Of a DNA stretch of 64,000 nucleotides, positions 52,124 to 63,704 are shown piece by piece. Both the position numbers and the translations under genes were made by a program. Within the stretch, counting starts at the first letter, position 1. Each line of letters begins with the position of its first letter. Source of the DNA: Medicago truncatula (Eukaryota > Streptophyta > Magnoliopsida > Fabales > Fabaceae); NCBI RefSeq assembly GCF_003473485.1, contig NC_053048.1, positions 32,980,755-33,044,754 of the forward strand, in the 5' to 3' direction. Under the pieces are notes generated by a model. It had not been told where the DNA came from, made no database searches, and was given only the letters and a program-made list of their open reading frames with translations.

Positions 52124-52195
52124 GGTTCTATGGTGTAGTGGTTAGCACTCTGGACTTTGAATCCAGCGACCTGGGTTCGACTCCCGGTAGGACCT
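52124..52195 (+). tRNA. tRNA-Gln (anticodon TTG)
   Basis: A complete 72-base cloverleaf. The acceptor stem GGTTCTA pairs with TAGGACC (one G-T), the D arm contains the A box, the anticodon stem CTGGA/TCCAG encloses the loop CTTTGAA with TTG at 52157-52159, and the T arm has GGGTTCGAC. No intron. CCA is not encoded, as expected of a nuclear gene. Confidence 0.96.
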
Positions 52196-52200
52196 TTCAA

Positions 52201-52206
52201 TTTTTT
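52201..52206 (+). terminator. RNA polymerase III terminator of tRNA-Gln
   Basis: A run of six T starting five bases after the tRNA 3' end, the usual pol III stop signal. Confidence 0.85.
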
Positions 52207-52373
52207 ATTTTAAGTTTTATTAAATGTGTCTTAAATAACTCGTTTTAAGTTTTAAACTTGACTGGATCAGTTTAATTCTGTGCATTACATGTGTAAAACT
52301 TTTTCACACCTTCAATCATCTCATTAATCTCATAGGATTTTACCAAAAAATTACATTACATTGTCACTTTTTT

Positions 52374-52505
52374 TTGGTAGATAGACGAAACAGCAAAGCT
52401 ATTATAAACTCATACACAAGTGGAGAGGTACCTGGGTTCGAACCCGGTCATGACATCCAGCTTAACAATTTCACCATTTTACCAGTTGAGCTAGAACTTG
52501 TAGAT
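52374..52505 (-). mobile_element. tRNA-derived SINE
   Basis: The minus strand starts with an A box (TAGCTCAACTGG), then a B box (GGGTTCGAACCC) about 45 bp later, and ends in an A-rich tail. A perfect 14-bp duplication ATTGTCACTTTTTT flanks it (52360-52373 and 52506-52519). It is not a working tRNA, because the anticodon arm does not fold. Confidence 0.82.
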
Positions 52506-52519
52506 ATTGTCACTTTTTT

Positions 52520-54092
52520 AACTTAGTTCTCAAAATATCTTCTTTCTTTTTTTAAGAAGCTAGTTTTCAAAATATCTAATAAATCTCTGGTGCACAAATC
52601 TTTTTTTGTGGGTTGTGCATGGTGCACAAATCTTTTCCTTGTGCATGCTAAATGCCGTCAACAGAACATAGTACCCTGATCTAGAGGTATCACTAAGACA
52701 GTAACACATGCACAAGAAAAAGTATGGAAGCAATCCATTTGTGGTAATTAAAAGTACAGATAATGAAATAAGTAGAAAGTAGAATTTCAGATGGAAGAGA
52801 ATAGAGAGTAATCTTCACAAATTCCACACTTCTCTTCCTTACCATTTGTGGCGCAACCTTTTATAATGTTTTAAACATGTATATAAAAAATCTTTCACAA
52901 ATTTAGAAGTTTAAGCATAATTAAACAAATTTTAATTTAATAGAGACTAAAAACACTAACAGAAAATTTTGTAGGGACTAAAAAATATGATTTATTTTTA
53001 TAGAGACTAAAAATAAAACTGCAGATATTTATAGGGACCAAAAAACTTAATTAACTCTATTATCTATAAAAATTGTGTATTTGTGGGAGAGGCTGTATAA
53101 TGTAAGCATGCATTTTTAGCTTCTTAATCTCTTACTTTCTCTCTCTTTGTGTGGAAAGATCACAGATGTTCCATTCCAAGTATGGGAAAATTAGATGGAT
53201 TTGGATTATTATCACATAAAGCCAAATACTTGGTTGTTTAACTTTTTGCGAGACCATAATTTTTTTTCTTCTTTAAATAAGCCAAAAACATAAATTTTTA
53301 TAAAGTAATAAAAAAACTTTAATTAAAAAATGAGGTCGATTAATTCAATTGGTTTGAACTGAGAGATGGGTATGTTTGCCGTGAAGTTGATACCCCCAAA
53401 ACCACATTTTGTCAATCTCTCCAATTTAGAGCTTCATTATTTTCACGGTGGAACTCTATGGGAAGCGCAATTAAAGTTGCAAATGTGATGGCAAACACAC
53501 ACTAAAAGAGTTGAGGAGTTCAAAGTTTAAGATTCAATTCCTAAAAAGGAGAAAACTACTAGACTAGTGTTTGGTTTAGCGTTCAACCAATTTTACTCGT
53601 GTTTGACAACTCTTCCTCCATATTAAAATAGAAGTTAGGAATCATGACTTTAAGACAAACACACGTCTGTTGTCAATTTACCGCTAAAACAAACAAGCTA
53701 TAAGATACTATACTAACGATTAAAATTAACATTTGTCTAATCATTTTATTTTTCTATCTTCAGTTATGTAAGTGTAAATATTTTATAAGGTAAATGTATA
53801 ATAAACTAGTTAATGTAACATTGAAATATGAAAGTCAGACATATAAATAAAAACACAATTTATGTAAAAAAAAAAAAAAAAATCAGCATGAGAAGAGGTT
53901 AACATAATGAATAATTCAGTGTTTTTACCGCAAAATTCAGCGTTGGTTTTGTTACCCGACATATGCAATCAGTTGCAGCCAATCCTCTGAAAGACTGAAA
54001 CCACAGTGAAGATCTGCAGGCCACAGCTGAATTAATGGATATCACCAGAAGCTTTACAGTAATTAGATAATATTATTTGTAAATTTTATATA
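52520..54092. other. Intergenic DNA with one MITE fragment
   Basis: No gene was found. At about 52935-53062 phrases such as 'tagggactaaaaa' and 'tatagggaccaaaaaa' come from a decayed copy of the MULE-type MITE family at 54093. The rest is AT-rich with A-runs. Confidence 0.5.
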
Positions 54093-54562
54093 GAGTTAAA
54101 TATTTTATTCATCCTTATAAATATGTAAACTTTTTATTTTAGTCTCTTTAAAAATTTTCTTTAATTTTTAGTCCCTATAAAATTTTATATCATCACTTTT
54201 GATTCATCCGTTGGGTTTGCATTTTTAACAAAATTGAGTAGAATATTGTAAAATTCTTTTCCAAAATAATTAGAATTTTTCACCAAAACATGAATTTTTA
54301 ACCGTCAAATATATTAAAATTCATATTTAATTCATATTTTGTTAAAAAAAATTGATTTTTTTGAGAGATTTTTATAATATTATTATCTTTTCTGTAAAAA
54401 AATTTCAAAGATATAAATTTTACATATGACTTTAGTTAAAAAGAGGGAGCAAAAGTGTGAAGATGAAAAAAAAAATTAGGGACTAAAAAAAAATAAAAAA
54501 AATTTAGAGGGACTAAAACAAAAAGATGATATATGTATAGGGACCAAAAATATATTTAACCC
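54093..54562. mobile_element. MULE-type MITE
   Basis: 470 bp of the same family as 13945-14443: 'gagttaaatattt' and 'aaatatatttaaccc' ends with 'ctctttaaaaattttcttt' arms. The flanks TTTTATATA (54084-54092) and TTTTATTTT (54563-54571) form a 9-bp duplication with two mismatches, so it is an older insertion. Confidence 0.75.
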
Positions 54563-55022
54563 TTTTATTTTTAGTGTTTTATTATAGGATTATTTTGAGA
54601 ATTTCTAATTTAAATAAAAAATAAGCCCCTTCCCCAATTTTCTCGAAGCATGTGAATCTTCTCTTTGAAGTCAAAACTCCATCTATTCTACTTTTATTTC
54701 CATATTCTCGATGAATACCAAATTCAATTATTTCAAAATTCATATGTCGACGCGTCAGATTCAAACTTCATTTCCAAGTGAGGTCCACTGTAGGCAATAC
54801 TTTCTTTCTCGTGATGAACATTTTGTTCATGAATATTGATCAGCCATTTATCGACACAATCTGAAACTGATGATGAATCCATGTTTTCTGAGAAAGTATG
54901 TACAATGTCTTGGTGGCAGAGATTGTGATGAGCAACAAGAAAAGAACAAACATAAAAGAAATGTTGAAAACAACAAACGGTTTAAAGAAATGCATACAAT
55001 AAATTTCATCATATAAATTAGA
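54563..55022. other. Intergenic DNA, no gene seen
   Basis: AT-rich, with no convincing coding frame. A 60-residue minus-strand frame at 54582-54764 has no recognisable features. Confidence 0.5.
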
Positions 55023-55504
55023 GGGTTAAATATGTTTTTGGTCCTATAAATATACTAACTTTTCGTTTTAGTCCCTCTAAAATTTTCCTTCAACTTTTAG
55101 TCCCTATAAAATTTTCAATCTTTACTTTTGGTCCCTCGTTTAAAGTAAACTCATATGTAAAATTCATATTTTTAAATAAAATTTTGCAGAAAAATGAATA
55201 ATATTACAAGGATCTCTCCCAAAAAAGTTTAGAATTTTTTACCAAAACATGAATTAAATATGAATTTTTATATTTTTGGCGGTAAAAAATTTATATTTAA
55301 TTCATGTTTTGTTAAAAAATTCTAATTTTTTGCAGAGTGATTTTTACAGTATTTCATACATTTCTGCACAATTTCATTAAAAAATACAAAAATTTAGTTA
55401 AAAATAGGGACCAAAAGTAGTGATTGAAAATTTTATAGGGACTAAAAGTTGAAGGAAAATTTTAGAGGGAGTAAAACGAAAAGTTGGTATATTTATAGAG
55501 ACCA
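55023..55504. mobile_element. MULE-type MITE, right end truncated
   Basis: Starts 'gggttaaatatgtttttggt' and follows the family to 'ggtatatttatagagacca'. The final 'aaaacatatttaaccc' is missing and unrelated sequence begins at 55505. Deletion after insertion is likely. Confidence 0.75.
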
Positions 55505-56339
55505 GTAAATGCACAAACCAAATAGCAGTGATGCAAAAACCAGTAAATGTACAATACCACGGTTTGAAATAGATTCACATAGCAGCTAATAACAGCAATA
55601 GTCTTAACAGAACAAACCAATAGCAGCGATATAAAACTCATAGTAGCAATGCACAAACCAAATAAAGCTCAGACCATATACAAATAAATAATAAAATACA
55701 TATTAGAAAAGATTCACAACCACGGTTTGAGACGATGGCGATTATCTGATTTGAAGTGACGGCGGTGAGACAACGGTTACCATAAGAGGGGACAATGAGA
55801 AGAGTGAAGAGGAGGATCCTGTTATTGAGAGATGAATGAACAACGACAATTGATATGAACGGCGGAATAATCGACGATTGTTGGCGGTGATGAGAGGGGA
55901 GAGGAAGAGATTCCGAGGGAAGCTGAAAAGAGAGTGAGTATGTACCATTGAATCCTTTTTTACCAGTTGTCATTCATCCAATACCTTAAATAGAGTAAAT
56001 GGAGCATATCATAAATGAAGCATTGCTGGACTCCTTATTGAGAGGTAACCACTAACCATATGCTTTTTGCTTTTGAAACGTAGGAAAAAGTGGTATAATT
56101 AATTTTTTTAATTTCATGTTAATAATATTGCATTATGACAAAAAAGTATGTGATAATTGAGCTCTAATGCAGGGTGAAAGGGAGTAATAAAATAGAAAAA
56201 CGTATTATCGCAATCAAAATCGAAGAATTTTACTCAAAACTTTTATAGAATCGATATAAGATATAAAAATTGAAAATCGTAAAATCACAATCAAAATCGA
56301 TAAATTCTACCAAAACAAAAATAATGCTAACTATATAAT
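55505..56339. other. Intergenic DNA, no gene seen
   Basis: Contains 'caaaccaatagcag' repeats near 55515-55660. A 111-residue minus-strand frame (55638-55973) is Ser/Leu-rich and has no family features, so it was not called. Confidence 0.5.
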
Positions 56340-57140
56340 GAGAGTATTTGGTCTTATTTTGATGATTAGAGCATTGTGATTACATAGGCTAAAATCTTTG
56401 ACTACATTAATTTGTTTTAATAGGCTAATTGTATAGAATTAATTAGCATAGCTGGCAGATTTGATATAGGATTAATTATAAGGATTTGTTAGCTCAAATT
56501 GAGTAAAACACTTTGTATATATTGCTTGAACTGCAAATGAAAATATCAGACGAGTGTGTTCTTTCCAAAACACTACTCTTTATGGTACCAGAGCTCTGAC
56601 CACCAGAGTGAAGGTTGAAAAAAAAAAGTTTGATTATGAGAATAACTCAGAAAAGAAGGAATTGGAAGTCTCTTCAAGTCAAGGAAACAAAATAGTGTCT
56701 TCTTAAGACTTGAACAACAATGGCAATCCAGGAAACATAATAACTTAAGTTCAACTTCGAGACGAAAACTACGATGAATCGGCTCGTGCCATGAAAAATT
56801 TGTTACGTGCGCAGAGAGAATGGGGATTAATAGAAGGAATCATCCCAAAACCTGCAGAAAACTCACATGACATGGAAGATTGGTGGACGGTGCAATCCAT
56901 GATAGTTTCATGGATACTTAACACGGTTGAACCTTCCGTGCGTTCCACCATATCGTATACATATACTACGAAAGAAATGTGGGAATACATAAAGGAAAGA
57001 TTTTCAGTTGTGAATGGGCCTATAATACAGAAATTGAAGTCAGATCTGACCGGGTGCAACAAAGGCGGAATGTCGGTGGTGACGTCTTACGGAAAGTTGA
57101 AAATCAAATGAAATGGGATGAATTGGGAAAGATTTTCAAA
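56340..57140 (+). mobile_element. Ty1/copia relic: LTR end, PBS and gag start
   Basis: A TGGTACCAGAGC motif at 56583-56594 resembles the initiator-Met primer binding site and follows LTR-like sequence (about 56340-56575, with a 'tgtatatattg' TATA-like motif). Downstream frames read copia gag: ENYDESARAMKNLLRAQREWGLIEG, then DWWTVQSMIVSWILNTVEPSVRSTI, MWEYIKERFSVVNGP and KSDLTGCN. The gag frame is broken near 57109, after which WDEL continues in another frame. The rest of the element is missing. Confidence 0.75.
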
Positions 57141-57349
57141 CTGTTGTATTTGGATTTCCAAAATCTATTATCTACCGAAGTTGTTACTAGGTTGAGTCAC
57201 GACCAGGTCGCTCTCTTTAAGACATTTCGTGGCACTGCCCAAAATTGTGCAAGGCAGACTATCAACCACGCCGCCTCCAGGATAAAACAAGTCCAGCTAC
57301 AACTGTTCGATTAACTACTACACTGTAGAAAATCATTCAAGAATTACAC

Positions 57350-57772
57350 CTCCAAATATGGTACTAAGACCACTCTTTAATACTGAAACCACTTTAATAT
57401 GATATTGTTACCACTCTGTTATGATGCTGAGACCACTCAAATATCAATATGGTGTTAATATCATTCTAACTTTAAGTTCTCCAAACTATCAATATGGTAC
57501 TCCGACCACTCAAATATGGTGATACCACCATTTCTCCTCAAATAAAAAAAATATTGAAATACTTTTTATATATACCGTTAAGATCATTCTTAATTCCGAC
57601 GGGACATTGTTATTCCAAATAGGGACTATGATCTTAAAAGTATTCTTTATTCTGAAGGGACATATATTATCACAGGGACTATATTTTAAGACCATTCTTA
57701 ATTCCGAAGGGACATTAAACCGAAAAGGGATTATGGTCTTAAGAACACTCTTAATTCCGAAGGGACAGAAAG
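57350..57772. repeat. Two sets of diverged short repeats
   Basis: 57350-57535 repeats 'accactc' and 'caatatggt' with spacing of 25-55 bp. 57590-57772 repeats 'cttaattccgaagggaca' followed by 'tatggtcttaagac'-like words with a period near 60 bp. Open frames across them are probably artefacts. They may be the untranslated part of a retroelement. Confidence 0.6.
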
Positions 57773-58581
57773 GAGTAGAAAAAGGAGAAGGACTTGTCAA
57801 CACAAGTCGAAGGAGGGAGAAGAGAGGAAAAACACAGGAAGCATCAACTGTGAATTTCGGTGTGTTTTTGAACTAAGTGAAGTCCTCTATTTATATAGAG
57901 ATTCTGTAACTGTTTTCGCAAAAATTGCGACAACAGTTACTCTAATGGATAAGATTAAAATGAAGTTTATCTATTAATCAGTTCAACAACACTTGTGGAT
58001 AGGATCAAAAGAAACAAATCCACAAAAGTGGAGGAAACAAACTATTGGATTTGAATGAAGGAAATATAATAATAATTAAATTATTATTCTTATCACAACC
58101 ACCATAAGCTAAATTTATGGAAAGTGATATTCTCGAATAAAATAATAATTACTATTATTTTTATCATTATCAAGTATTTAAAATTAAATATCACAATTTA
58201 AACACTACTAATGTGTGTGTTCTATTTTATGTGGGACCCCCACACTATTTTTTCAATTCACATAATATTAAATTAAAGTATAATTACTTGATATTTAATC
58301 TTCGAATTTTTCATCCAACATCACATTAATGTTCCAACAGGTTCCAATGAAGGGCACCCGTTTCATTTAATATAAGCATTTACTCTGAATGATACCGTCT
58401 TGAATTATTGGACCAATTGCAGGTAGGGACCATTTACCATTTATACAATTGATAACCTCTTGCACAAGATGCAATAATGACATTTTCAAAGCTTGGGTAA
58501 GGATTTGATCCACTACTATATCTTCTTTATTGCATGCTGCACCATATTGATTATGGATGATGAAATTATTGAAGTTGATAT
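57773..58581. other. AT-rich intergenic DNA, no gene seen
   Basis: No coding or RNA signal. 'ctatttatatagag' near 57890 is TATA-like but has no gene after it. Confidence 0.5.
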
Positions 58582-58590
58582 ATGTTAATA

Positions 58591-59466
58591 GAGTAAATAG
58601 TCAATTTCCCTCTTGAAATTGTAAGTTTCATCAATTACCCTCCTGAAATTAACAAAACTTCAATTACTCCCCTGAAATTTCACAACGTTAGTCAATTTAC
58701 CCCCTCCGTCAAATTTTTCTGTTAGTGAACATGACGTTTTGCAAATACCCTCTGAAGTTTTGCACTTATGTGCAAAATGCCCTCCAAACTTAAATTTTTT
58801 TTTTCTTAAAAACAAACAATTAATTAATAGTTAAATATTAAAACTAACTATTAATTTTGGAATTTGGGAAAACTATATGCATATATACATCAAAATAGGC
58901 TCCAAAATGGGGAAAAATATGTATTTTTTAAAGTGACAATAATGGGATGATTTGTGGATTAATATTGAGGGTTGTGTAGTTTAAATGGTTTGAGCAAATT
59001 GTTGAAGGAGTTGGAGGAGTTAAAAGACTAAGATGGTGAAGGAGAAAATATAAATTTAAATCTGATTATTAATTTGTTTATAAACCTCTAAAAATAATAA
59101 TTTGTCTATTAGAAATAATTATTATTGTCACTTTAAAAATACACATTTTTCCCTATTTTGATGTATATATGTATGTAGTTTTTCCAAACTCCAAAATTAA
59201 TAGTTAGCTTTAATATTTAACTATTAATTTTTTGTTTTTAAGAAAAAAATAATATAAATTTTTAAGTTTGGGGGGCATTTTGCACATAAGTGTAAAATTT
59301 CAGGGGGATATTTGCAAAACGTCATGTTCACTAACAGAAAAATTTGACGGAGGGGGTAAATTGATCAACGTTGTGAAATTTCAGGGGGGTAATTGAAGTT
59401 TTGTTAATTTTAAGGGGGTAATTGATGAAACTTACAATTTCAGGGAGAAAATTGACTATTTACTCC
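58591..59466. mobile_element. Mutator-like non-autonomous element, 876 bp
   Basis: Inverted arms of more than 200 bp: 'gagtaaatagtcaatttccc' on the left, and its inverse 'aaaattgactatttactc' on the right. The 9-bp flanks ATGTTAATA (58582-58590 and 59467-59475) match exactly if one extra C at 59466 belongs to the right end. No transposase frame. The fragment at 5259-5420 is from the same family. Confidence 0.82.
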
Positions 59467-59475
59467 ATGTTAATA

Positions 59476-59925
59476 GTTTCAACAAAACATATAAAAAGGC
59501 TTTATCCTATGTTAATATGGGTTAATTTCATATCTTGTAGTGTAAATGCATCTCGTCTTTCACCATTCCTGGATGTTTTTGTACAAAGCAAGTTGCACCA
59601 GAACTATAACACCGACACTACTATGAATTATATTACAGAATTTTTTTATTTTTTATATTATTGCAGCTTGTCTAAAGTGCAACTCTTAATTCCTAGAAAC
59701 TTTTTTACGTATAACTTTAGAGAATGATTTTGGAACAAAGAAATTTAGTTATGTCATTAACCAATTTCACTACTACATTAATATTAGGAATGTGCGTTGT
59801 TAATCACTTTTAGAATCTATGTACTTATGTAAGTTTGGAAACTATGTAAAAATAAGATATTAACGTCTTACATTGTTGTGGTTAATGAAGTAGTCATACT
59901 TGACCATAAAAAATGAAGCAATAAT
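59476..59925. other. Sequence replacing the lost 3' end of the UGT pseudogene
   Basis: No gene was seen. 'cactactacattaatatt' near 59769 resembles the CACTA-like end at 23829, so a transposon may have removed the end of the UGT. This is only a suggestion. Confidence 0.35.
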
Positions 59926-61331
59926 CCTCTATAGTCCTCTTGGAAGCAGCACCAAGATTTTTAGCTTTCTTCCTCATTTCTTTGCTCTCTTGGCCATTTC
60001 CCATCAAAATCTCAACGGCCTTTGCAATCTCTTCCCTTCTCACAATTGCCTCTACACTAATTCTATTCCAAAACTCGTTCTCTTTTGATCCAACAGAAAC
60101 TCCAATCTTCAAAACATCAACAAGAAACTTCTCGTTGTTAAATTGCTCAGCAAAAATGGGCCATGTGATCATTGGCAAACCAGCATTCAAGCTTTCGAGA
60201 ATTGAGTTCCAACAACAGTGAGTCACAATCCCTCCTGTTGCAGGGTGATCCAATATTAGAAGCTGCGGTGCCCAATTCCATATGATATAGCCTTTTTTGC
60301 TTTCTTTCATCCTTTCCTCAAATACTTGCAGGAAACCTTCTTCATCCTCATTTCTATCATATTTTCGTACGACCCAAATAAAACTATGACCTGAATTTTC
60401 AAGCCCGTGTGCAATTTCTACAAGCTGAGCATGAGGATGCCAAACAAGGCTGCCAAAACTTACATACAATACAGACTCATTTTGCTTTGAGTTAAGCCAA
60501 TTTACCAATTCTGTTTCTTTTCCAAAGTTCTTCTCCGCGCGCGTGTCCCCTATGAGTCTTGCTTTCATCCTTCTTGTTAGCCCAAACAGAAACTGGTCCT
60601 ACATTCCAAGATTTGATTCCCATTGTTGTTTGACTAAGTTTCACATAATCACTTTCAAGTTCATGAAAACTATTGTATAGTGTTCCATAGGGTCAGAATT
60701 CTTTCTTCGATTCAAACACTTGTTCAAAAAAGGCAGGGTCAGAATTCTTTGTCCTTAACCAATCAGGAAGCTCCAGAGGAATCATCTCAATTGTATGAGG
60801 CAAACCAGCAATAGTAAATTTCTGTGTATCAGAAACCAAATTATCAGAAACCAAATGGAAGGCACAGTTGGAGAAGTAGCTTGAGCTGTAAAAGTAAATC
60901 CTCGGAATGTTCAGTTTTGAAGCTGATTCAACTGTCCAAGGATACAGCATATCGGTGACTATACAATCTGGTTGAAGTTCTTGAAACAAAACCTCGATTG
61001 AATCTTGGAGCATCGGTATCCGACGGCTGATTTTACCAAGTATTTCAAGTGAAGTTCCATCATTGAAGTTTTCAACACCATCAGGGAGACCAACTTGAGC
61101 TGAAGGGAACTGAATAAGTTGAGTTTTAATAGGGTATCCTGAATTGAAGTCATCGTCTATAGATTTTTGGAATGTTGAAGCATTGGCATGTGTAGTGATG
61201 ATGGTAACATTAACACCATGTTTGGCAAATAGTCTTGCTGTGTCTATCATAGGATTCATATGACCAGGAGTTGGAAATGGAAGAAAAATTACATGAAGTT
61301 GGTTATTGGATTGTTGAGATTCAGAGTCCAT
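59926..61331 (-). pseudogene. UGT73-type glycosyltransferase pseudogene
   Basis: The ATG at 61331 has the same 'ccaagcaaca' leader as UGT1 and UGT2. The first part (61331-60693) is well preserved, including GHMNPM and IVTDM. Lesions in order: a small deletion with a duplicated LVSD near 60840; an in-frame TGA at 60693-60695, created by an inserted copy of nearby sequence; a frameshift at about 60535-60541, where a GCGCGCG run replaces a single codon; HCCWNS for HCGWNS in the sugar-donor box; and loss of the last 30 or so codons near 59926. The downstream open part (60568-59894) retains a nearly complete PSPG box. No functional enzyme is expected. Confidence 0.92.
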
Positions 61332-62786
61332 TGTTGCTTGGTGCTGTTGGATATTTAATGGTAGTTTCTGTGGCTGAAATAGGAAAACGAAAAAGCAAAG
61401 AAACTTCCCCATTTATTTTCTCAACAATATCAGGTTGAAAACTATTTCACTTCCATAACAGACTTAGAAAATTATTCACCACTAAAATTACGACATTAAA
61501 CCCATTTATTTTTTGACACCAGTTTCTTTTTTGCTAACATTTTTTTCTTTCTTTTTTCTTTAAAAATATTCACACATTTTTTTTATTTTAAAAAATGATC
61601 AGTTGCCAATTGTTTTCGCTTTATTTTCTGTAAATGACTCACTAAAAAGCATCCTTGAAAGGTACAATTCATAACCGAGATAATTGTTTATCACTAATCA
61701 ACTAATTTCCGTTAATTTATTTACATATTCTAATTGAAAAAGAGAATAATATAGTAATTATAAAAACGAAATAAAAATAACCTTTTACACATTTTCCATC
61801 GTACTAAAATGTGATAAATTTTTATGTCATGTTCGTCTACTTTTGGTATGTCACTTTATTGTTCTTTTCACATTGTTTTTATCAAAATAAGTCATTAAAG
61901 AGTGTAGTTGAAGCTTATGATGATTCATACATGTGACAACTATTTGCCATTAATCAAATAGTTTTTTTTTTAAGAAACTAAAATGGAATTAAATATGAGT
62001 TTTTCCATCATGTACAAATTTGCACATGTTAAAAAGTTTAAAATAGTAACTTTGAATTGAAACTTGTATATTTTGTATTAAATGTATAACTTTTTAATAA
62101 TTTTTTTTTTTTTCAATACAGAATTAATACTTTTAGTTGTTTTAACATATGCAATATTACACATGTTAGACAAACAGTAATACCCCAAAGAAAAAAAAAA
62201 TTAATTTTAAAAAAAAAGAATTAGGAACTCAATTAAAATAACTTATTTATTAATTTAAAATCATATAATTTTGATATATTTTATTCAAAATAGCTTCTAA
62301 ATCTCTAGTTTTAAAATAGTAACAAATTATTTATTTGTTTATTAGAAACTAAATATAATAAATGATAAATGATATTAGTCGTGTTGAAATGGTTATTTTA
62401 TTTTATTTTATTTATTTATTTGAACTGTGATGGTTAAACTTTATGTATGACTAACCGTTGATTTATGCTAAAGATTTTTGTCGAATAATGTTGACTTGGA
62501 TATTGCACGTATTTTTTTTTAGCATGAATGAGTTTTCAAAGGATGAAATTTTTAGTTTAAAAATTGTTTGGATAATGACCGATGAAAACTTCACTCATCC
62601 ATTATGTTTTGTGATTTTCTTATGGTGTAACTATTGAGATAATGGTTGTTCTTCTCTTTAAAGTCTATATATATATAAATAATGAGATAGGTTTTATATT
62701 CTTTGTGATGATAAACTTGCATCTTGAAATGTCCTGAAAGCTTATAATTGCTTATTTGGTTATACAACATTATAACAAAATAGCTA
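61332..62786. other. Upstream of the UGT pseudogene, AT-rich
   Basis: No gene was seen. An in-frame extension upstream of the pseudogene ATG to 61412 has no homology to the UGT N-terminus and is untranslated leader. The shared promoter of UGT1 and UGT2 was not recognised here. Confidence 0.5.
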
Positions 62787-62794
62787 CGACCAAT

Positions 62795-63696
62795 TAGGGA
62801 TGGCAATTGGACCCAGATCCTATGGATACCTGCAAAAAATACCCGCTATGGGTAGGATAAAACCCCACTTTCATGGGTTCGGGCTTGGGTATGGGTAATT
62901 ACCCGCAAATTTGTATGGGTATGGGCACGGGTATGGGCACTGTACTACCCAGCCTTGCAACCCGCATATATGTATTTATATAATATTATAAATAATTTAT
63001 TTATTTTTGGTGTACAATTAATTAATAAATTTAACTATTTAAGCCTAACATTAAACCTAAAACAACTTAATAAAAACTTTAGTAACAATTTATTATGATT
63101 TTAACATGCAACTACAACTTTTTAACGTATAACTGATGTAAGGTATCTATTTTTTTTTTCTTTTTAGGAATATTTTGGATGTTTTTTTATTTGGCTAAAT
63201 ATTACTACCTCCGTCCCTAATTATAGGGCCCTTTTGAAACAATAACGGGAATTAAGAGAGTTGGTTTATGTTTTCAACATGTTATTTATTGCTGATTGAA
63301 GAAAAATATGTATAATAAATAGGGGCATATATGTAAAGAAATAATTAATGTAGTTAGAAATAGTAAAGGGGTCTTATAAAAAGGGACAAAAAAATTCTCA
63401 AAAGGGTCTTATAATTAGGGACGGAAGTAGTACGATTCATATTATTTCGTAAGTTGATTTAAAAAAATTTGGATCATAGTTTTATTACAAATGTGATGAT
63501 TTTTATTATCTTTTCATGACTAAAGTGCGGATAATTGGTGCGGGTATGGACACTTAAGTGCCCATAGGGTATGGGGAAGGGCACCAAAGTTGTTGTCCAC
63601 GAGGGTACGGGCACGAGTACGGGCATTTTTTACAAACGCGAGTATGGAGATGGATACTATAGTACCCTACCCATTGAGTACCCATTACCATCCCTC
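62795..63696. mobile_element. hAT-type non-autonomous element, 902 bp
   Basis: Ends AGGGATGGCAAT and ATTACCATCCCT, with a perfect 8-bp duplication CGACCAAT (62787-62794 and 63697-63704). The inner ends are GC-richer, with 'tatgggtatgggcacgggta'-like repeats. A Stowaway is nested at 63205-63430. No transposase frame. Confidence 0.8.
63205..63430. mobile_element. Stowaway MITE nested in the hAT element
   Basis: 226 bp with ends CTACCTCCGTCCC and GGGACGGAAGTAG, and TA at each side (63203-63204, 63431-63432). It is the same family as 15871-16164 but in the opposite orientation and internally shorter. Confidence 0.88.
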
Positions 63697-63704
63697 CGAC
63701 CAAT

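Noticed and set aside
52425..52500. Second tRNA gene
   Set aside because: A and B boxes are present, but the anticodon arm and acceptor stem do not form. The A tail and 14-bp duplication identify a SINE.
55638..55973. 111-residue minus-strand open frame
   Set aside because: Low-complexity composition, no family features, and the region looks like ordinary intergenic DNA.
57607..57876. 89-residue open frame
   Set aside because: It runs through 60-bp diverged repeats and gives a Lys/Gly-rich peptide without motifs.
44731..61331. Regulatory unit of the WRKY gene with the UGT genes as a metabolic cluster
   Set aside because: Proximity alone. Clustered genes of other pathway steps (oxidosqualene cyclase, P450) are absent from the window, and the UGT promoters show no comparable W-box cluster on inspection.
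60568..61412. Two separate short UGT genes on the minus strand
   Set aside because: Together they cover one UGT in order, separated by a TGA and a frameshift, with a damaged HCGWNS and a missing C-terminus. One pseudogene explains them.
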